From Palleronia sp. LCG004 (GTDB lineage: Bacteria > Pseudomonadota > Alphaproteobacteria > Rhodobacterales > Rhodobacteraceae): 64,000 nucleotides of DNA. A program made the translations under genes and the position numbers. The stretch covers positions 992,001 through 1,056,000 of the forward strand of contig NZ_CP136759.1 in the NCBI RefSeq assembly GCF_032931615.1. The letters run 5' to 3'. This document shows positions 1-8,314 of the stretch, one piece after another; position 1 is the first letter of the stretch, and each line of letters starts with the position of its first letter. The notes beneath the pieces are model-generated. The model was not told the origin of the DNA and ran no database searches. It saw only the letters and a program-made list of their open reading frames with translations.

Positions 1-24
1 CCCCCGCGAGAGGATGTGAACTGA
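1..24 (+). other. possible tail of an upstream gene
   Basis: Read in the first frame, these bases encode PPREDVN followed by a TGA that ends one base before the glyS start codon. This would fit the end of a gene co-transcribed with glyS, since glyQ-side genes often precede glyS closely in Rhodobacteraceae. Seven codons are too few to identify it, so chance is possible. Confidence 0.3.
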
Positions 25-2133
25 ATGCCCGACCTTCTGATCGAACTTTTCTCCGAAGAGATCCCCGCCCGGATGCAGGCGCAGGCCTCGCGCGATCTGC
101 GTCGCCTCGTGACGGATGGCCTTGTCGAGGCCGGGATCACCTATGCCCATGCCGGGGCGTTCGCGACGCCGCGCCGCCTGACGCTCGCGCTCGAAGGGTT
201 GCTCGAACGCTCGCCTGACACGCGGGAGGAGCGCAAGGGTCCGAAGGTCGGCGCGCCCGACAAGGCTGTCGAGGGCTTCGCCCGCGGTGCCGGGGTCGCA
301 CGCGAGGATCTCGAGGCGCGGGATACGGGCAAGGGCGAGGTCTATTTCGCCGTCATCGAACGTCCGGGCCGCCCCGTGGCCGAGATCGTGGCCGAAGTGC
401 TCGAGAGCGCGATCCGCACTTTCCCCTGGCCGAAATCGATGCGCTGGGGAACGGGCACGCTGCGCTGGGTGCGCCCGCTGCATCGCATCCTCTGCATTCT
501 GACGCGCGAGGACGGGCACGAGGTCGTGGATCTTTCGCTCGACGGTATAGTGGCGAGCGACGTCACCGAGGGGCACCGCTTCATGGCCCCGGGCGAGATC
601 CGCGTCACGGGCTTCGAGGATTACGAGGCCAAGCTCCGCCGTGCCAAGGTGCTGATCGACCCCGAGGAACGCGCCGAGACGATCTGGAACGACGCCACGA
701 ACCTTGCCTTCGCGAGCGGGGCCGAGATCGTCGAGGACCGCGCGCTGCTCTCCGAGGTCGCGGGCCTCGTCGAATGGCCGGTGACGTTGATGGGTCGGAT
801 CGACGAGGCCTATCTCGACTTGCCGCCGGAGGTTCTCCAGACCTCCATGCGCGAGCATCAGAAGTTCTTTTCGGTGCGCGATCCGAAAACGGGCCGCATC
901 ACCCGCTTCGTGACTGTCGCCAACCGCGAGACGGCGGATGACGGTGCGACGATCCTGTCGGGCAACCAGCGCGTGCTGGCCGCGCGCCTCGCCGATGCGG
1001 CGTTCTTCTGGCAGAACGACCTTGCCGTCGCGCGGGACGGCAAGATGCAGCCCTGGATCGACAACCTCGCCACCGTGACATTCCATGCCAAGCTCGGGAC
1101 CGAGGCCGACCGCACCGCCCGCATCGCGGCGCTGGCACGCGAACTCGCCTCCTCCGTCGGGGCCGATCCGGACATGGCGGAGCAGGCGGCAAAGCTCGCC
1201 AAGGCCGACCTGACATCCGAGATGGTCTATGAATTCCCCGAACTGCAGGGGGTCATGGGGCAGTATTATGCCCGCGAGGCGGGTTTTCCCGACGAGGTCG
1301 CGACCGCCGTGGCCGAACATTACGCGCCGCTCGGGCCGTCGGACATCGTGCCGACCGCGCCGGTTTCGGTCGCCGTGTCGCTGGCCGAGAAGATCGACAA
1401 GCTCACGGGCTTCTGGGCGATCGACGAGAAGCCGACGGGATCGAAGGACCCCTATGCGCTGCGGCGGGCGGCGTTAGGTGTCATTCGGCTTCTTCTGCTT
1501 AACGAACTTCGACTACGGCTCTTTGATGACGGCATTGTCTCGAAGACGGATTTCTTTCACGCAGAAAGTGAAGTTGGTCTTGTCGGCCCGAAACCGGAAG
1601 AATACGGGCCGGATCTTCTCGCCTTCATCCACGACCGCCTGAAGGTCCATCTTCGCGACGAGGGTATCCGTCACGACGTGATCGACGCCTGTCTCGCCAT
1701 GCCGGGCAACGACGACCTGACGCTGCTGGTCAAGCGTGTCCGCGCGCTGGGGCAGTTCCTCCAAACCGAGGACGGGACGAATTTGCTGCAAGGGTTCAAG
1801 CGCGCCAACAACATCCTGACACAGGCCGAGGGGCAGGACGGCGTCGAATATTCCTTCGGCGCGGACGCGAAATTCGCCGAAACGGACGAGGAACGCGCGC
1901 TGTTCGCAGCCCTCGACGCGGAGGGGCCGAAGATCGAGGCCGCGATGCGCGACGAGGCGTTCGGCACCGCCATGTCCTCGCTTGCCGCACTGCGTGCGCC
2001 GATCGACGCATTCTTCGACAACGTGCAGGTCAATGCCGATTCGCAGATCGTCCGGCGCAACCGGCTGAACCTGCTGAGCCGCATTCGCGCGCTCTGCCTC
2101 GACGTGGCGGATCTCGCCCGGGTCGAGGGCTGA
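25..2133 (+). CDS. glyS: glycyl-tRNA synthetase beta subunit
   Basis: The 702-residue product begins MPDLLIELFSEEIPARM, the hallmark N-terminus of bacterial GlyRS beta chains, and has the usual length of about 690-700. It carries the PF02092-type body and ends with a DALR-like helical anticodon-binding region from about residue 590. It acts in the cytoplasm with the alpha subunit (GlyQ, not in the window) to charge tRNA-Gly. A GAGAGG ribosome site lies 11 bases before the ATG. A short stretch at about 1473-1590 uses codons such as TTA, CTA and CGA that are otherwise rare here, although the reading frame and family sequence stay intact. Confidence 0.97.
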   Translation: MPDLLIELFSEEIPARMQAQASRDLRRLVTDGLVEAGITYAHAGAFATPRRLTLALEGLLERSPDTREERKGPKVGAPDKAVEGFARGAGVAREDLEARDTGKGEVYFAVIERPGRPVAEIVAEVLESAIRTFPWPKSMRWGTGTLRWVRPLHRILCILTREDGHEVVDLSLDGIVASDVTEGHRFMAPGEIRVTGFEDYEAKLRRAKVLIDPEERAETIWNDATNLAFASGAEIVEDRALLSEVAGLVEWPVTLMGRIDEAYLDLPPEVLQTSMREHQKFFSVRDPKTGRITRFVTVANRETADDGATILSGNQRVLAARLADAAFFWQNDLAVARDGKMQPWIDNLATVTFHAKLGTEADRTARIAALARELASSVGADPDMAEQAAKLAKADLTSEMVYEFPELQGVMGQYYAREAGFPDEVATAVAEHYAPLGPSDIVPTAPVSVAVSLAEKIDKLTGFWAIDEKPTGSKDPYALRRAALGVIRLLLLNELRLRLFDDGIVSKTDFFHAESEVGLVGPKPEEYGPDLLAFIHDRLKVHLRDEGIRHDVIDACLAMPGNDDLTLLVKRVRALGQFLQTEDGTNLLQGFKRANNILTQAEGQDGVEYSFGADAKFAETDEERALFAALDAEGPKIEAAMRDEAFGTAMSSLAALRAPIDAFFDNVQVNADSQIVRRNRLNLLSRIRALCLDVADLARVEG

Positions 2134-2326
2134 CGCCAGCGCGTTCGAATCCCTGTCGAAAAAGGCAAGAGGTTTGATTCAATCGGCGGGTTTCGCCGGT
2201 GCGACAGAACGTCGCGTTAACCCATGGTGGCCGCTTCGATAGCCCTCGGCCATTCCGAATTTCGACGCGTTCACGGCCCGAGTGGGGACTTGTTTGGTCA
2301 TGGGCGCGCCAGAAGGGGAGACGAAC

Positions 2327-3022
2327 ATGATTGCCAGAACCTGTCGTTCCGCGACGCTCGTCGCGGGACTGGTCGTTGCGTCCGCCGCTGCGACGCATGC
2401 CGACATCATCCTTTCGAGCAAGGGCAGCACCGAGATCACCGAGGCCGACCGCCTCGGCGTCGAGGATGCCGAACCTGTACCCGCCGCGCGCCTCGTGCCC
2501 GCGATCATCAAGGAGGAGGTTTCGGAGACCTTCGTCGACGAGACCCTGCGTGGCTTGCGGCCCGTTGCGCGGCCCATAACGTTCATCAGCCACACCAAGG
2601 CGTTCCTCGATGCGCAGCCCGTCGCGACCGGCGGCAGCGACTGGGAATGCCTGTCGGAGGCGCTCTATTTCGAGGCGCGCGGCGAATCGGTCGAGGGGCT
2701 TTTCGCGGTGGCGGAAGTCATCCTGAACCGCGTCGACAATGCCCGCTTTCCCGATACCGTCTGCGAAGTCGTGAACCAGGGGACGGGACGGATTCACGAA
2801 TGCCAGTTCAGCTATACCTGCGACGGCATGCCCGAGGTCGTCCGCGAGAAGGAGGCCTTCCGCAAGGTGGGCAAGGTCGCTCGCCTGATGCTCGACGGTG
2901 GTGAGCGGACGCTGACCGAAGGTGCGGAGTTCTATCATACTCGTGCCGTCCGGCCGCGCTGGTCGCAGATCTTCGACCGTACCACGACGATCGGGGCGCA
3001 TCACTTCTACGCCCGGGGTTGA
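2327..3022 (+). CDS. SleB-family cell wall hydrolase, secreted
   Basis: The 231-residue product starts at the ATG after AGGGGAG; an in-frame ATG 45 bases upstream lacks a good ribosome site. Residues 1-24 look like a signal peptide (hydrophobic ATLVAGLVVASAAATHA, then a polar start), so export to the periplasm is expected. The C-terminal half from about residue 110 matches the Hydrolase_2/SleB fold (PF07486): CLSEALYFEARGE, AEVILNRV and the closing HHFYARG. The family cleaves peptidoglycan (amidase or lytic transglycosylase type); the exact bond is not readable. It stands alone between glyS and the folate genes, with nearly 200 bp of leader holding no recognisable element. Confidence 0.9.
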   Translation: MIARTCRSATLVAGLVVASAAATHADIILSSKGSTEITEADRLGVEDAEPVPAARLVPAIIKEEVSETFVDETLRGLRPVARPITFISHTKAFLDAQPVATGGSDWECLSEALYFEARGESVEGLFAVAEVILNRVDNARFPDTVCEVVNQGTGRIHECQFSYTCDGMPEVVREKEAFRKVGKVARLMLDGGERTLTEGAEFYHTRAVRPRWSQIFDRTTTIGAHHFYARG

Positions 3023-3082
3023 GGCTTTCATCACGGATCGCGAGAGGCTATGGGGCCGGGCGACGTGGAAAGGACCGCGCCC

Positions 3083-3997
3083 ATGGCGAGCGATCTCAGA
3101 ATGGCCTTCGAGCATCCCGAAGCGCGCGCGGCCGCAACCGGTCCCGACCGGCCGCATGACCGCATCTCGCTGCGCGACCATGTCGTCGAGGTCGAGATCG
3201 GGGCCTTCCAGGCCGAGCGCGGCCGCACGCAGCGCGTCTGTTTCAACGTCGTGGTCGAGGTGCGCCCGCATGAGGCCGAGCTTGCCGACGACGTCGACCG
3301 GATCCTGAGCTACGACCGCATCACCGAAGCGATCGCGGCCGAGCTCGACGCCGAACGGTTGAACCTGCTCGAGACGCTGGCCGAGCGGATCGCCGATCGC
3401 ATCCTGACCGAACCGCTGGCCCTGCGCTGTTTCGTGCGGATCGAAAAGCTCGACCGGGGGCCCGGCGCGCTCGGGGTCGAGATCGTCCGCTCTGCCGCAT
3501 CCGAGCGGCGATTGGCCGAGGAGACAGACGCCCCGCGGCCCTTCGTCGTCTATCTTTCGAACGCCGCCATCGCCTCGCCGAAGCTGCGAGGCTGGATCGA
3601 CCGGATCGCCGCGCGGGGGCCAGCCATCCTCTGTGTCGGTGCGCCGAACGAGGCTTCGCCGCGCAGCGATGCGGAGGCGGCGCAGCGGCGCATCGACCTC
3701 TGCGCGCTCGAACAGAATGCCTGGGTGCTTGCGGGCCGCGATCCGCGGGCCGTCGTCGTCGGCACCCGGACCGAGCTCGACTGGGCGATGCGCCACGGCC
3801 ACGTGTCGGTCTGGGCCCCTTCGAAGCTCGTCCTCGATGCCGTGGCACCGCCCGAGACGGGGCCGCGCGACGGGGCAGGGCTCTGCCTGTGGTTCGCGGA
3901 CCAGATGCGGGCCCGCGAGATCCTCTTCATCGGGGCAGATGCGCCCGGGGGCCAATCGGTCCCGACGATGAAAGTCGATGCGGAGGACCTGCCATGA
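3083..3997 (+). CDS. folB: dihydroneopterin aldolase (FolB) with an uncharacterised C-terminal domain
   Basis: The start at 3083 is chosen because AAAGGA lies eight bases upstream; the ATG at 3050 has poor spacing. Of 304 residues, about 25-145 form a FolB domain (ISLRDHVVEVEIGAFQAER, DDVDRILSYD, LNLLETLAERIAD), which converts dihydroneopterin to the FolK substrate in folate synthesis. Residues from about 160 on (FVVYLSNAAI, ILCVGAPNEA, ILFIGADAPG) form a second alpha/beta domain that I do not recognise. Overlap of four bases (ATGA) with folP supports coupling. No folK is next to it, so the extra domain could be a helper activity, but nothing in the sequence proves this. Confidence 0.85.
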   Translation: MASDLRMAFEHPEARAAATGPDRPHDRISLRDHVVEVEIGAFQAERGRTQRVCFNVVVEVRPHEAELADDVDRILSYDRITEAIAAELDAERLNLLETLAERIADRILTEPLALRCFVRIEKLDRGPGALGVEIVRSAASERRLAEETDAPRPFVVYLSNAAIASPKLRGWIDRIAARGPAILCVGAPNEASPRSDAEAAQRRIDLCALEQNAWVLAGRDPRAVVVGTRTELDWAMRHGHVSVWAPSKLVLDAVAPPETGPRDGAGLCLWFADQMRAREILFIGADAPGGQSVPTMKVDAEDLP

Positions 3998-4998
3998 GCC
4001 ATTACCGACCTCTCGTCCAGTCGGGACCGTTGAGACCCGACGGGGCCGTGACGCTTGCCGGTGGCTGGACCTGGTTCACCCATGCGGCAAGGCTCAGGCG
4101 CGGCGCACCGCCTGTGATCGTTCCGGCAAGCGAAATTCCCGCCGAGATGCTCGAACGGCTCAACCGGCCGCGTGCACCGCTCGGGCGGCTCGACATGTCG
4201 CGGCCGAACCTCATGGGCATCCTCAACACGACGCCCGACAGCTTTTCCGATGGCGGTCATTTCGACACGGCGGAGACGGCCGAGACGCAGGCGTTGCGTC
4301 TTGTCGACGAGGGGGCCGACATCCTCGATATCGGCGGAGAGAGCACACGCCCCGGTGCCGAGGACGTGCCCCCCGACGAAGAGATCGCCCGCATCCTGCC
4401 CGCAATCCGGATCGCGCGCTCCGAATGGACGGGCGTCATCTCGGTCGATACGCGCAAGGCGCGCGTCGCCCGGGCGGCAATCGGGGAGGGGGCCGATTTC
4501 ATCAACGACGTGAGCGCGATGGCCGACCCCGAGATGGCATCTGTCGTGGCGGATGCCGAGGTGCCCGTCTGCCTGATGCATATGCAGGGAACGCCCGCCG
4601 ACATGCAGGGCGACCCGCATTACGACGACGTCCTGCTCGACGTCTACGACCATCTGGCCGAACGTGTGGCCGAGGCCGAGGCGCACGGCATCCCGAGAGA
4701 GCGTATCGCGGTCGATCCCGGTATCGGCTTCGGCAAGGGTCTGGAGCATAACATCGCATTGCTGCACGGCCTCTCGCTGTTCCACGGGCTCGGCTGTGCG
4801 ATCCTTCTCGGCGTATCGCGCAAGCGGTTCATCGGGACGATCGGCCGGGCCTCCGAGCCGTCCGAGCGGTTGCCTGGATCACTCGCCGTGGCGCTTGCCG
4901 GCATCGCGCAAGGGGTTCAGATCACCCGCGTCCATGATATGGCCGCCACGCGCCAGGCTCTCGCGCTCTGGCAGGCAACGAGTGGAGGATCCACATGA
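3994..4998 (+). CDS. folP: dihydropteroate synthase
   Basis: The 334-residue enzyme condenses 6-hydroxymethyl-dihydropterin pyrophosphate with p-aminobenzoate in folate synthesis and is the sulfonamide target. Signature blocks appear in order from about residue 73: [59 protein letters not shown] and GVSRKRFIG. The first 65 or so residues are an extension beyond the usual catalytic barrel and are of unknown role. ATGA overlaps on both sides place it between folB and glmM in a tightly coupled three-gene unit. Confidence 0.97.
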   Translation: MSHYRPLVQSGPLRPDGAVTLAGGWTWFTHAARLRRGAPPVIVPASEIPAEMLERLNRPRAPLGRLDMSRPNLMGILNTTPDSFSDGGHFDTAETAETQALRLVDEGADILDIGGESTRPGAEDVPPDEEIARILPAIRIARSEWTGVISVDTRKARVARAAIGEGADFINDVSAMADPEMASVVADAEVPVCLMHMQGTPADMQGDPHYDDVLLDVYDHLAERVAEAEAHGIPRERIAVDPGIGFGKGLEHNIALLHGLSLFHGLGCAILLGVSRKRFIGTIGRASEPSERLPGSLAVALAGIAQGVQITRVHDMAATRQALALWQATSGGST

Positions 4999-6338
4999 CC
5001 CGTTCGCTATTCGGCACCGACGGTGTGCGCGGCACGGCCAACACGCATCCGATGACGGCGGAACTCGCCATGCGGCTCGGGGCCGCGGCGGGGCGGTACT
5101 TCCGGCGCGGCAGCGGCGGCGTCCACCGTGTCGTGATCGGCAAGGATACCCGCCTGTCGGGGTACATGTTCGAGACTGCCATGACGGCGGGGTTCACCAG
5201 CGTCGGGATGAACGTTCTTCTCCTCGGGCCGGTGCCGACGCCAGCGGTCGGGATGCTCACGCCCTCGATGCGTGCGGATGCGGGGGTGATGATCTCGGCC
5301 TCGCACAACCCCCATCAGGACAACGGCATCAAGTTCTTCGGTCCCGACGGCTTCAAGCTCGGGGACGATGCCGAGGCCGAGATCGAGGCGATGGTGGCCT
5401 CGGGCGTGGATCCCGCGCGTCCGGCCAATATCGGACGTGCCAAGCGGGTCGATGACGGACGCTTTCGTTACGCCGAACGGGTCAAGGCGACGCTGCCGCA
5501 GGGACAGAGCCTGAACGGCCTCAAGATCGTCATCGATTGCGCGAACGGGGCCGCGCATCGCGTGGCACCCGAAATCCTCTGGGAGCTCGGGGCCGAGGTC
5601 GTGGCGATCGGCAATGCGCCCGACGGGCGCAACATCAACGAAGGGTGTGGATCGACAAGGCCCGAGGCCTGCGCCGCGCGCGTCATCGCCGAAGGGGCGG
5701 ATCTCGGGATCTGCCTCGACGGGGATGCGGACCGCGTGATGATCGTCGACGAGACGGGGCAGGTGGCCGACGGCGATCAGGTCATGGCGCTCTTCGCGCG
5801 GCGTTGGGCCGAGGAGGGGCGACTCGCGGGGGGCACGCTGGTCGCCACGGTGATGAGCAATCTCGGGCTCGAACGGTTCCTCGAGGGGCACGACCTGAGG
5901 CTCGAACGCACGGCCGTCGGCGATCGCTACGTCGTCGAGGCGATGCGGGCGGGCGGCTTCAACCTCGGGGGCGAGCAGTCGGGCCATATCGTGATGACCG
6001 ACCACGCGACGACCGGTGACGGGCTGTTGGCCGGTCTGCAGTTCGCCTCTGCGATGGTCGCGACCGGCAAACGCGCATCCGAGCTTGCGCGCCAATTCGA
6101 CCGCGTGCCGCAGAAGCTCGAGAACGTGCGGTTCGCCGCGGGCAGCGACCCGCTTTCCTCACCGGCGGTGAAGGCAGAGATCGAGGCCGCCGAGAAGCGG
6201 CTCGCTGGGGCGGGGCGACTGCTCATCCGCAAGTCCGGCACCGAACCGCTCGTCCGCGTCATGGCCGAGGCCGAGGATCAGGACATCCTGAACGAAGTCG
6301 TCGGAACGCTGGTCGAGCGCATCTCGGCCGAGGGCTGA
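4995..6338 (+). CDS. glmM: phosphoglucosamine mutase
   Basis: The 447-residue enzyme isomerises glucosamine-6-phosphate to glucosamine-1-phosphate for UDP-GlcNAc, peptidoglycan and LPS synthesis. It shows the phosphoserine loop ISASHNPH (Ser103), the metal site DGDADRVMI, the sugar-binding GGEQSGH and the phosphate-binding [12 protein letters not shown] near the C-terminus. Length is typical. It overlaps folP by four bases, the common alphaproteobacterial and proteobacterial folP-glmM arrangement. Confidence 0.98.
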   Translation: MTRSLFGTDGVRGTANTHPMTAELAMRLGAAAGRYFRRGSGGVHRVVIGKDTRLSGYMFETAMTAGFTSVGMNVLLLGPVPTPAVGMLTPSMRADAGVMISASHNPHQDNGIKFFGPDGFKLGDDAEAEIEAMVASGVDPARPANIGRAKRVDDGRFRYAERVKATLPQGQSLNGLKIVIDCANGAAHRVAPEILWELGAEVVAIGNAPDGRNINEGCGSTRPEACAARVIAEGADLGICLDGDADRVMIVDETGQVADGDQVMALFARRWAEEGRLAGGTLVATVMSNLGLERFLEGHDLRLERTAVGDRYVVEAMRAGGFNLGGEQSGHIVMTDHATTGDGLLAGLQFASAMVATGKRASELARQFDRVPQKLENVRFAAGSDPLSSPAVKAEIEAAEKRLAGAGRLLIRKSGTEPLVRVMAEAEDQDILNEVVGTLVERISAEG

Positions 6339-6354
6339 CATGCCTTGGCGCAAA

Positions 6355-6408
6355 CTGCGCGCGGATGATCTTTCGCGCGCAGAACCGGTCGCCGGAGTCA
6401 CGGCGACC
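6355..6408 (+). other. two adjacent strong hairpins after glmM
   Basis: The first hairpin (6355-6382) has an 11-bp stem (one G-U) closing a six-base loop TGATCT. The second (6387-6408) has a perfect 8-bp stem GGTCGCCG/CGGCGACC around the six-base loop GAGTCA. Four bases separate them. Neither is followed by a T-run, so they are not textbook intrinsic terminators. They may protect the glmM mRNA end, assist Rho, or belong to the leader of the next operon. Their loops lack the A1/G4 pattern of ANTAR sites. Confidence 0.55.
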
Positions 6409-6519
6409 AATTTATCGGCAGCTTCGCCCTTCGGGTGCCTGCCGCGGCATCGTTCGCTGACGGATCGTGCGATTTACCACGTCGGACTGGACTATCCGGC
6501 GCTTCTGGCGCAATCTCTA

Positions 6520-6556
6520 CGAAACGATCGATCGTCGATCATGGGCAATGGGGCCT
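6520..6556 (+). promoter_or_regulatory. candidate ANTAR target RNA: two A1/G4 hexaloop hairpins
   Basis: The upstream hairpin has loop ATCGAT (6527-6532) on stem ACG/CGT, extendable by CG/CG across a two-base bulge (6520-6537). The downstream hairpin has stem GGGC/GCCT (6543-6546 with 6553-6556) and loop AATGGG (6547-6552). Both loops are six bases with A at position 1 and G at position 4, the consensus known for ANTAR-domain targets. GCCT of the second hairpin is also the start of the 5' terminator arm, so the two structures exclude each other. The operon's second gene encodes an ANTAR protein. The stems are short, so the call rests on loop pattern, position and context. Confidence 0.6.
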
Positions 6557-6595
6557 CGTATTCCGCCGCTTTGAGTGGCGATACGGGGCTTTTTT
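6553..6595 (+). terminator. intrinsic terminator in the amide-operon leader (attenuator)
   Basis: GCCTCGTAT (6553-6561) pairs with ATACGGGGC (6581-6589) with one G-U. After a two-base bulge, CGCCGC pairs with GTGGCG around the loop TTTGA, and a run of six T follows at 6590-6595. It lies only 16 bases before the first start codon of the operon, so it must be read through for the downstream genes to be expressed, as expected of a regulated attenuator and not of a glmM terminator. Confidence 0.85.
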
Positions 6596-6611
6596 CGTTC
6601 TGGGGACCCGA

Positions 6612-7727
6612 ATGGCACTGAAGCTCGGCCTGATATTCTCGACCACCGGCAGCTATGCCGCGCTGGGTCGCAGCGCACTGGCCGGCGCTCTCGGTGCGAT
6701 CGAGGGGCTTGCCGAACGCGACGGGATCAGGATCGAGCCGGTCATCCGCGATCCGGGCGGCGACGTCGCGCGCTACGAGGCGGCGGCGTCCGAACTGCTC
6801 GACCAGGGCGTGCGCCACATCGTCGGCGCGATCACCTCGTGGAGCCGGAAGGACATGATCCCCGTGCTCGAACGCAAGGATGGCCTTCTGTGGTATCCGG
6901 CCCCCTACGAAGGGTTCGAATGCAGCGACCACGTCGTCTATCTCGGGGCCGCTCCGAATCATCATGTCGTGCCCGCGATAGACTGGATCGCAGGGCAGGG
7001 AATGCGGCGGGTCTATCTCGTCGGATCGAATTACGTCTGGGGGTGGGAAACCCTGCGTCTGGCGCGCGAGGGGCTGGGCGCGGCCGGGATCGAGATCGCG
7101 GGCGAACGGTACGTGCCGCTCGGATCGACCGATCATTCCCATGTCGTGGATGAGATCGCGCGGACCCGGCCTGATTGCGTGATCAACAGTCTGATCGGCC
7201 CGTCGAACGAGAGCTTCCTTGCCGGCCTCGCGGCACGCGATCCGGCGCGGTGCGGCCGCGCCGGACATATGGCGAGCTTCAACCAGACCGAGGCCGATCT
7301 CGACGCGCTGGGGTCGGCTGCGGACGGCCTTCTGTCCGCCGGCGGTTTCTTCGAGGAGGATGCAGGCCCCGCACTGCGCCGGGCGGCGCGCGATCATGCG
7401 CCGAACGGCCGGGTCTCGGCCTTTCTGGCGAGCGCCCATGCTGCCGTGGAGATTCTGGCGGATGCCGTCCACCGCGCCGGAACGGACGCGCCGCGGGCGG
7501 TCTTCGCCGCCGCCTCCGACAGGCCGGTGCCGACCGCGATGGGCAAGATCCGGATCGATCCGGTGATGCGGCACGCGGCCCTCGCACCGCGCCTCGCACT
7601 TGCGCGGAACGGACGGTTCGACATCATCGGTCGCGCGACGGACCCGGTTTCCGCCGACCCCTATCTGACGACATGGACCGGGCCGGGAAAGGCACCCGCC
7701 CGGCCCGAGCTGAGGATCGTGACATGA
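6612..7727 (+). CDS. AmiC-like amide/ligand sensor (periplasmic-binding-protein fold, cytoplasmic)
   Basis: The 371-residue product has the type-I binding-protein fold of the AmiC/UrtA/FmdD group: LGLIFSTTGSYAALGRSALAGA at the start, LLWYPAPYEGFECS, VYLVGSNYVWGWE and VINSLIGPSNESF. It begins directly with the first beta strand and has no signal peptide, as in Pseudomonas AmiC, the amide-sensing anti-activator that holds AmiR inactive. A GGGGA ribosome site precedes the ATG. It overlaps the ANTAR gene by four bases, and its leader carries the attenuator. Role as ligand sensor of the operon is inferred from this context; the ligand is unknown. Confidence 0.85.
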   Translation: MALKLGLIFSTTGSYAALGRSALAGALGAIEGLAERDGIRIEPVIRDPGGDVARYEAAASELLDQGVRHIVGAITSWSRKDMIPVLERKDGLLWYPAPYEGFECSDHVVYLGAAPNHHVVPAIDWIAGQGMRRVYLVGSNYVWGWETLRLAREGLGAAGIEIAGERYVPLGSTDHSHVVDEIARTRPDCVINSLIGPSNESFLAGLAARDPARCGRAGHMASFNQTEADLDALGSAADGLLSAGGFFEEDAGPALRRAARDHAPNGRVSAFLASAHAAVEILADAVHRAGTDAPRAVFAAASDRPVPTAMGKIRIDPVMRHAALAPRLALARNGRFDIIGRATDPVSADPYLTTWTGPGKAPARPELRIVT

Positions 7728-8314
7728 CCTCCTTCCCCCTGCACAACTTCGCCGGCCGGAGCGCGCTTGTGCTTCATCGCTCCGAGGAACCGATGCGCCG
7801 TGTGGCCGAACGCTGCGACCGCCTCGGCATCCGGGCGACGCGTCATTCGGGCGACCTCGATGCCCGGGCGCTGCGCGGCATCGACATGGTGATCCTCGAC
7901 ATCGACACGGGCCATGACGGGCAGTTCCCGTGGGAACCGGGTCAGGCCCCGCTGCCGTTGATCGGCCTCGTCGGCTCGGAAAGTCCCGGAAGGCTCGCCT
8001 GGGCGCTAGGGCAGAAGGTCGATGCATATCTGCCGGTCTCGGCGCTCGGGACGCTCTTTTCGGCGCTCGTGGTCGCGCACGAGACGTTCGCGCGAAAGGG
8101 TCACGAGCGTGAACGGGAGGCCGAGGCCGCGCGCCAGCGCGCCGGACGGCTCGACGTGATCCGCGGCGTTCTGGCTCTCATGCAAGACGGCGTGGACGAG
8201 GCGCTGGCGCTGAAGAAGCTTCGCGCAATGGCGATGGTCGAGCGGATCTCCATCGAGGACGCGGCGCGCCGCGTCCTGTCGGAAGGCGATGCCGCCGAGA
8301 TGGGCAGGCGATGA
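7724..8314 (+). CDS. AmiR-like transcription antiterminator with ANTAR domain
   Basis: The 196-residue protein has an N-terminal receiver-like domain (about 10-115; MVILDIDTG is present but the phosphorylation site is not clearly conserved, as in AmiR), a coiled-coil linker rich in Arg/Glu/Ala (about 118-142) and an ANTAR domain (about 140-186: GRLDVIRGVLALMQDG, ALKKLRAMAM, AARRVL). ANTAR domains bind paired hexaloop RNA hairpins and prevent intrinsic termination. With the AmiC-like partner immediately upstream and a matching leader RNA, it is the likely switch of this operon. ATGA overlaps on both sides. Confidence 0.9.
   Translation: MTSFPLHNFAGRSALVLHRSEEPMRRVAERCDRLGIRATRHSGDLDARALRGIDMVILDIDTGHDGQFPWEPGQAPLPLIGLVGSESPGRLAWALGQKVDAYLPVSALGTLFSALVVAHETFARKGHEREREAEAARQRAGRLDVIRGVLALMQDGVDEALALKKLRAMAMVERISIEDAARRVLSEGDAAEMGRR

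Noticed and set aside
2030..3955. 641-codon antisense frame over the hydrolase/folB region, and similar long antisense frames at 41181-44138, 14553-16301 and 38037-39605
   Set aside because: Long open antisense frames are expected opposite GC-rich genes; the sense genes have clear family motifs and ribosome sites.
6345..6359. Sigma-54-like GG-N10-GC element just after glmM
   Set aside because: Only the GG and GC match; the -12 box lacks TTGC, and the bases are explained by the strong hairpin there.
6541..6621. Short frame MGNGASYSAALSGDTGLFS... overlapping the terminator as a leader peptide
   Set aside because: It has no ribosome site and simply reads through the terminator hairpin; the hairpin/ANTAR explanation accounts for the sequence better.
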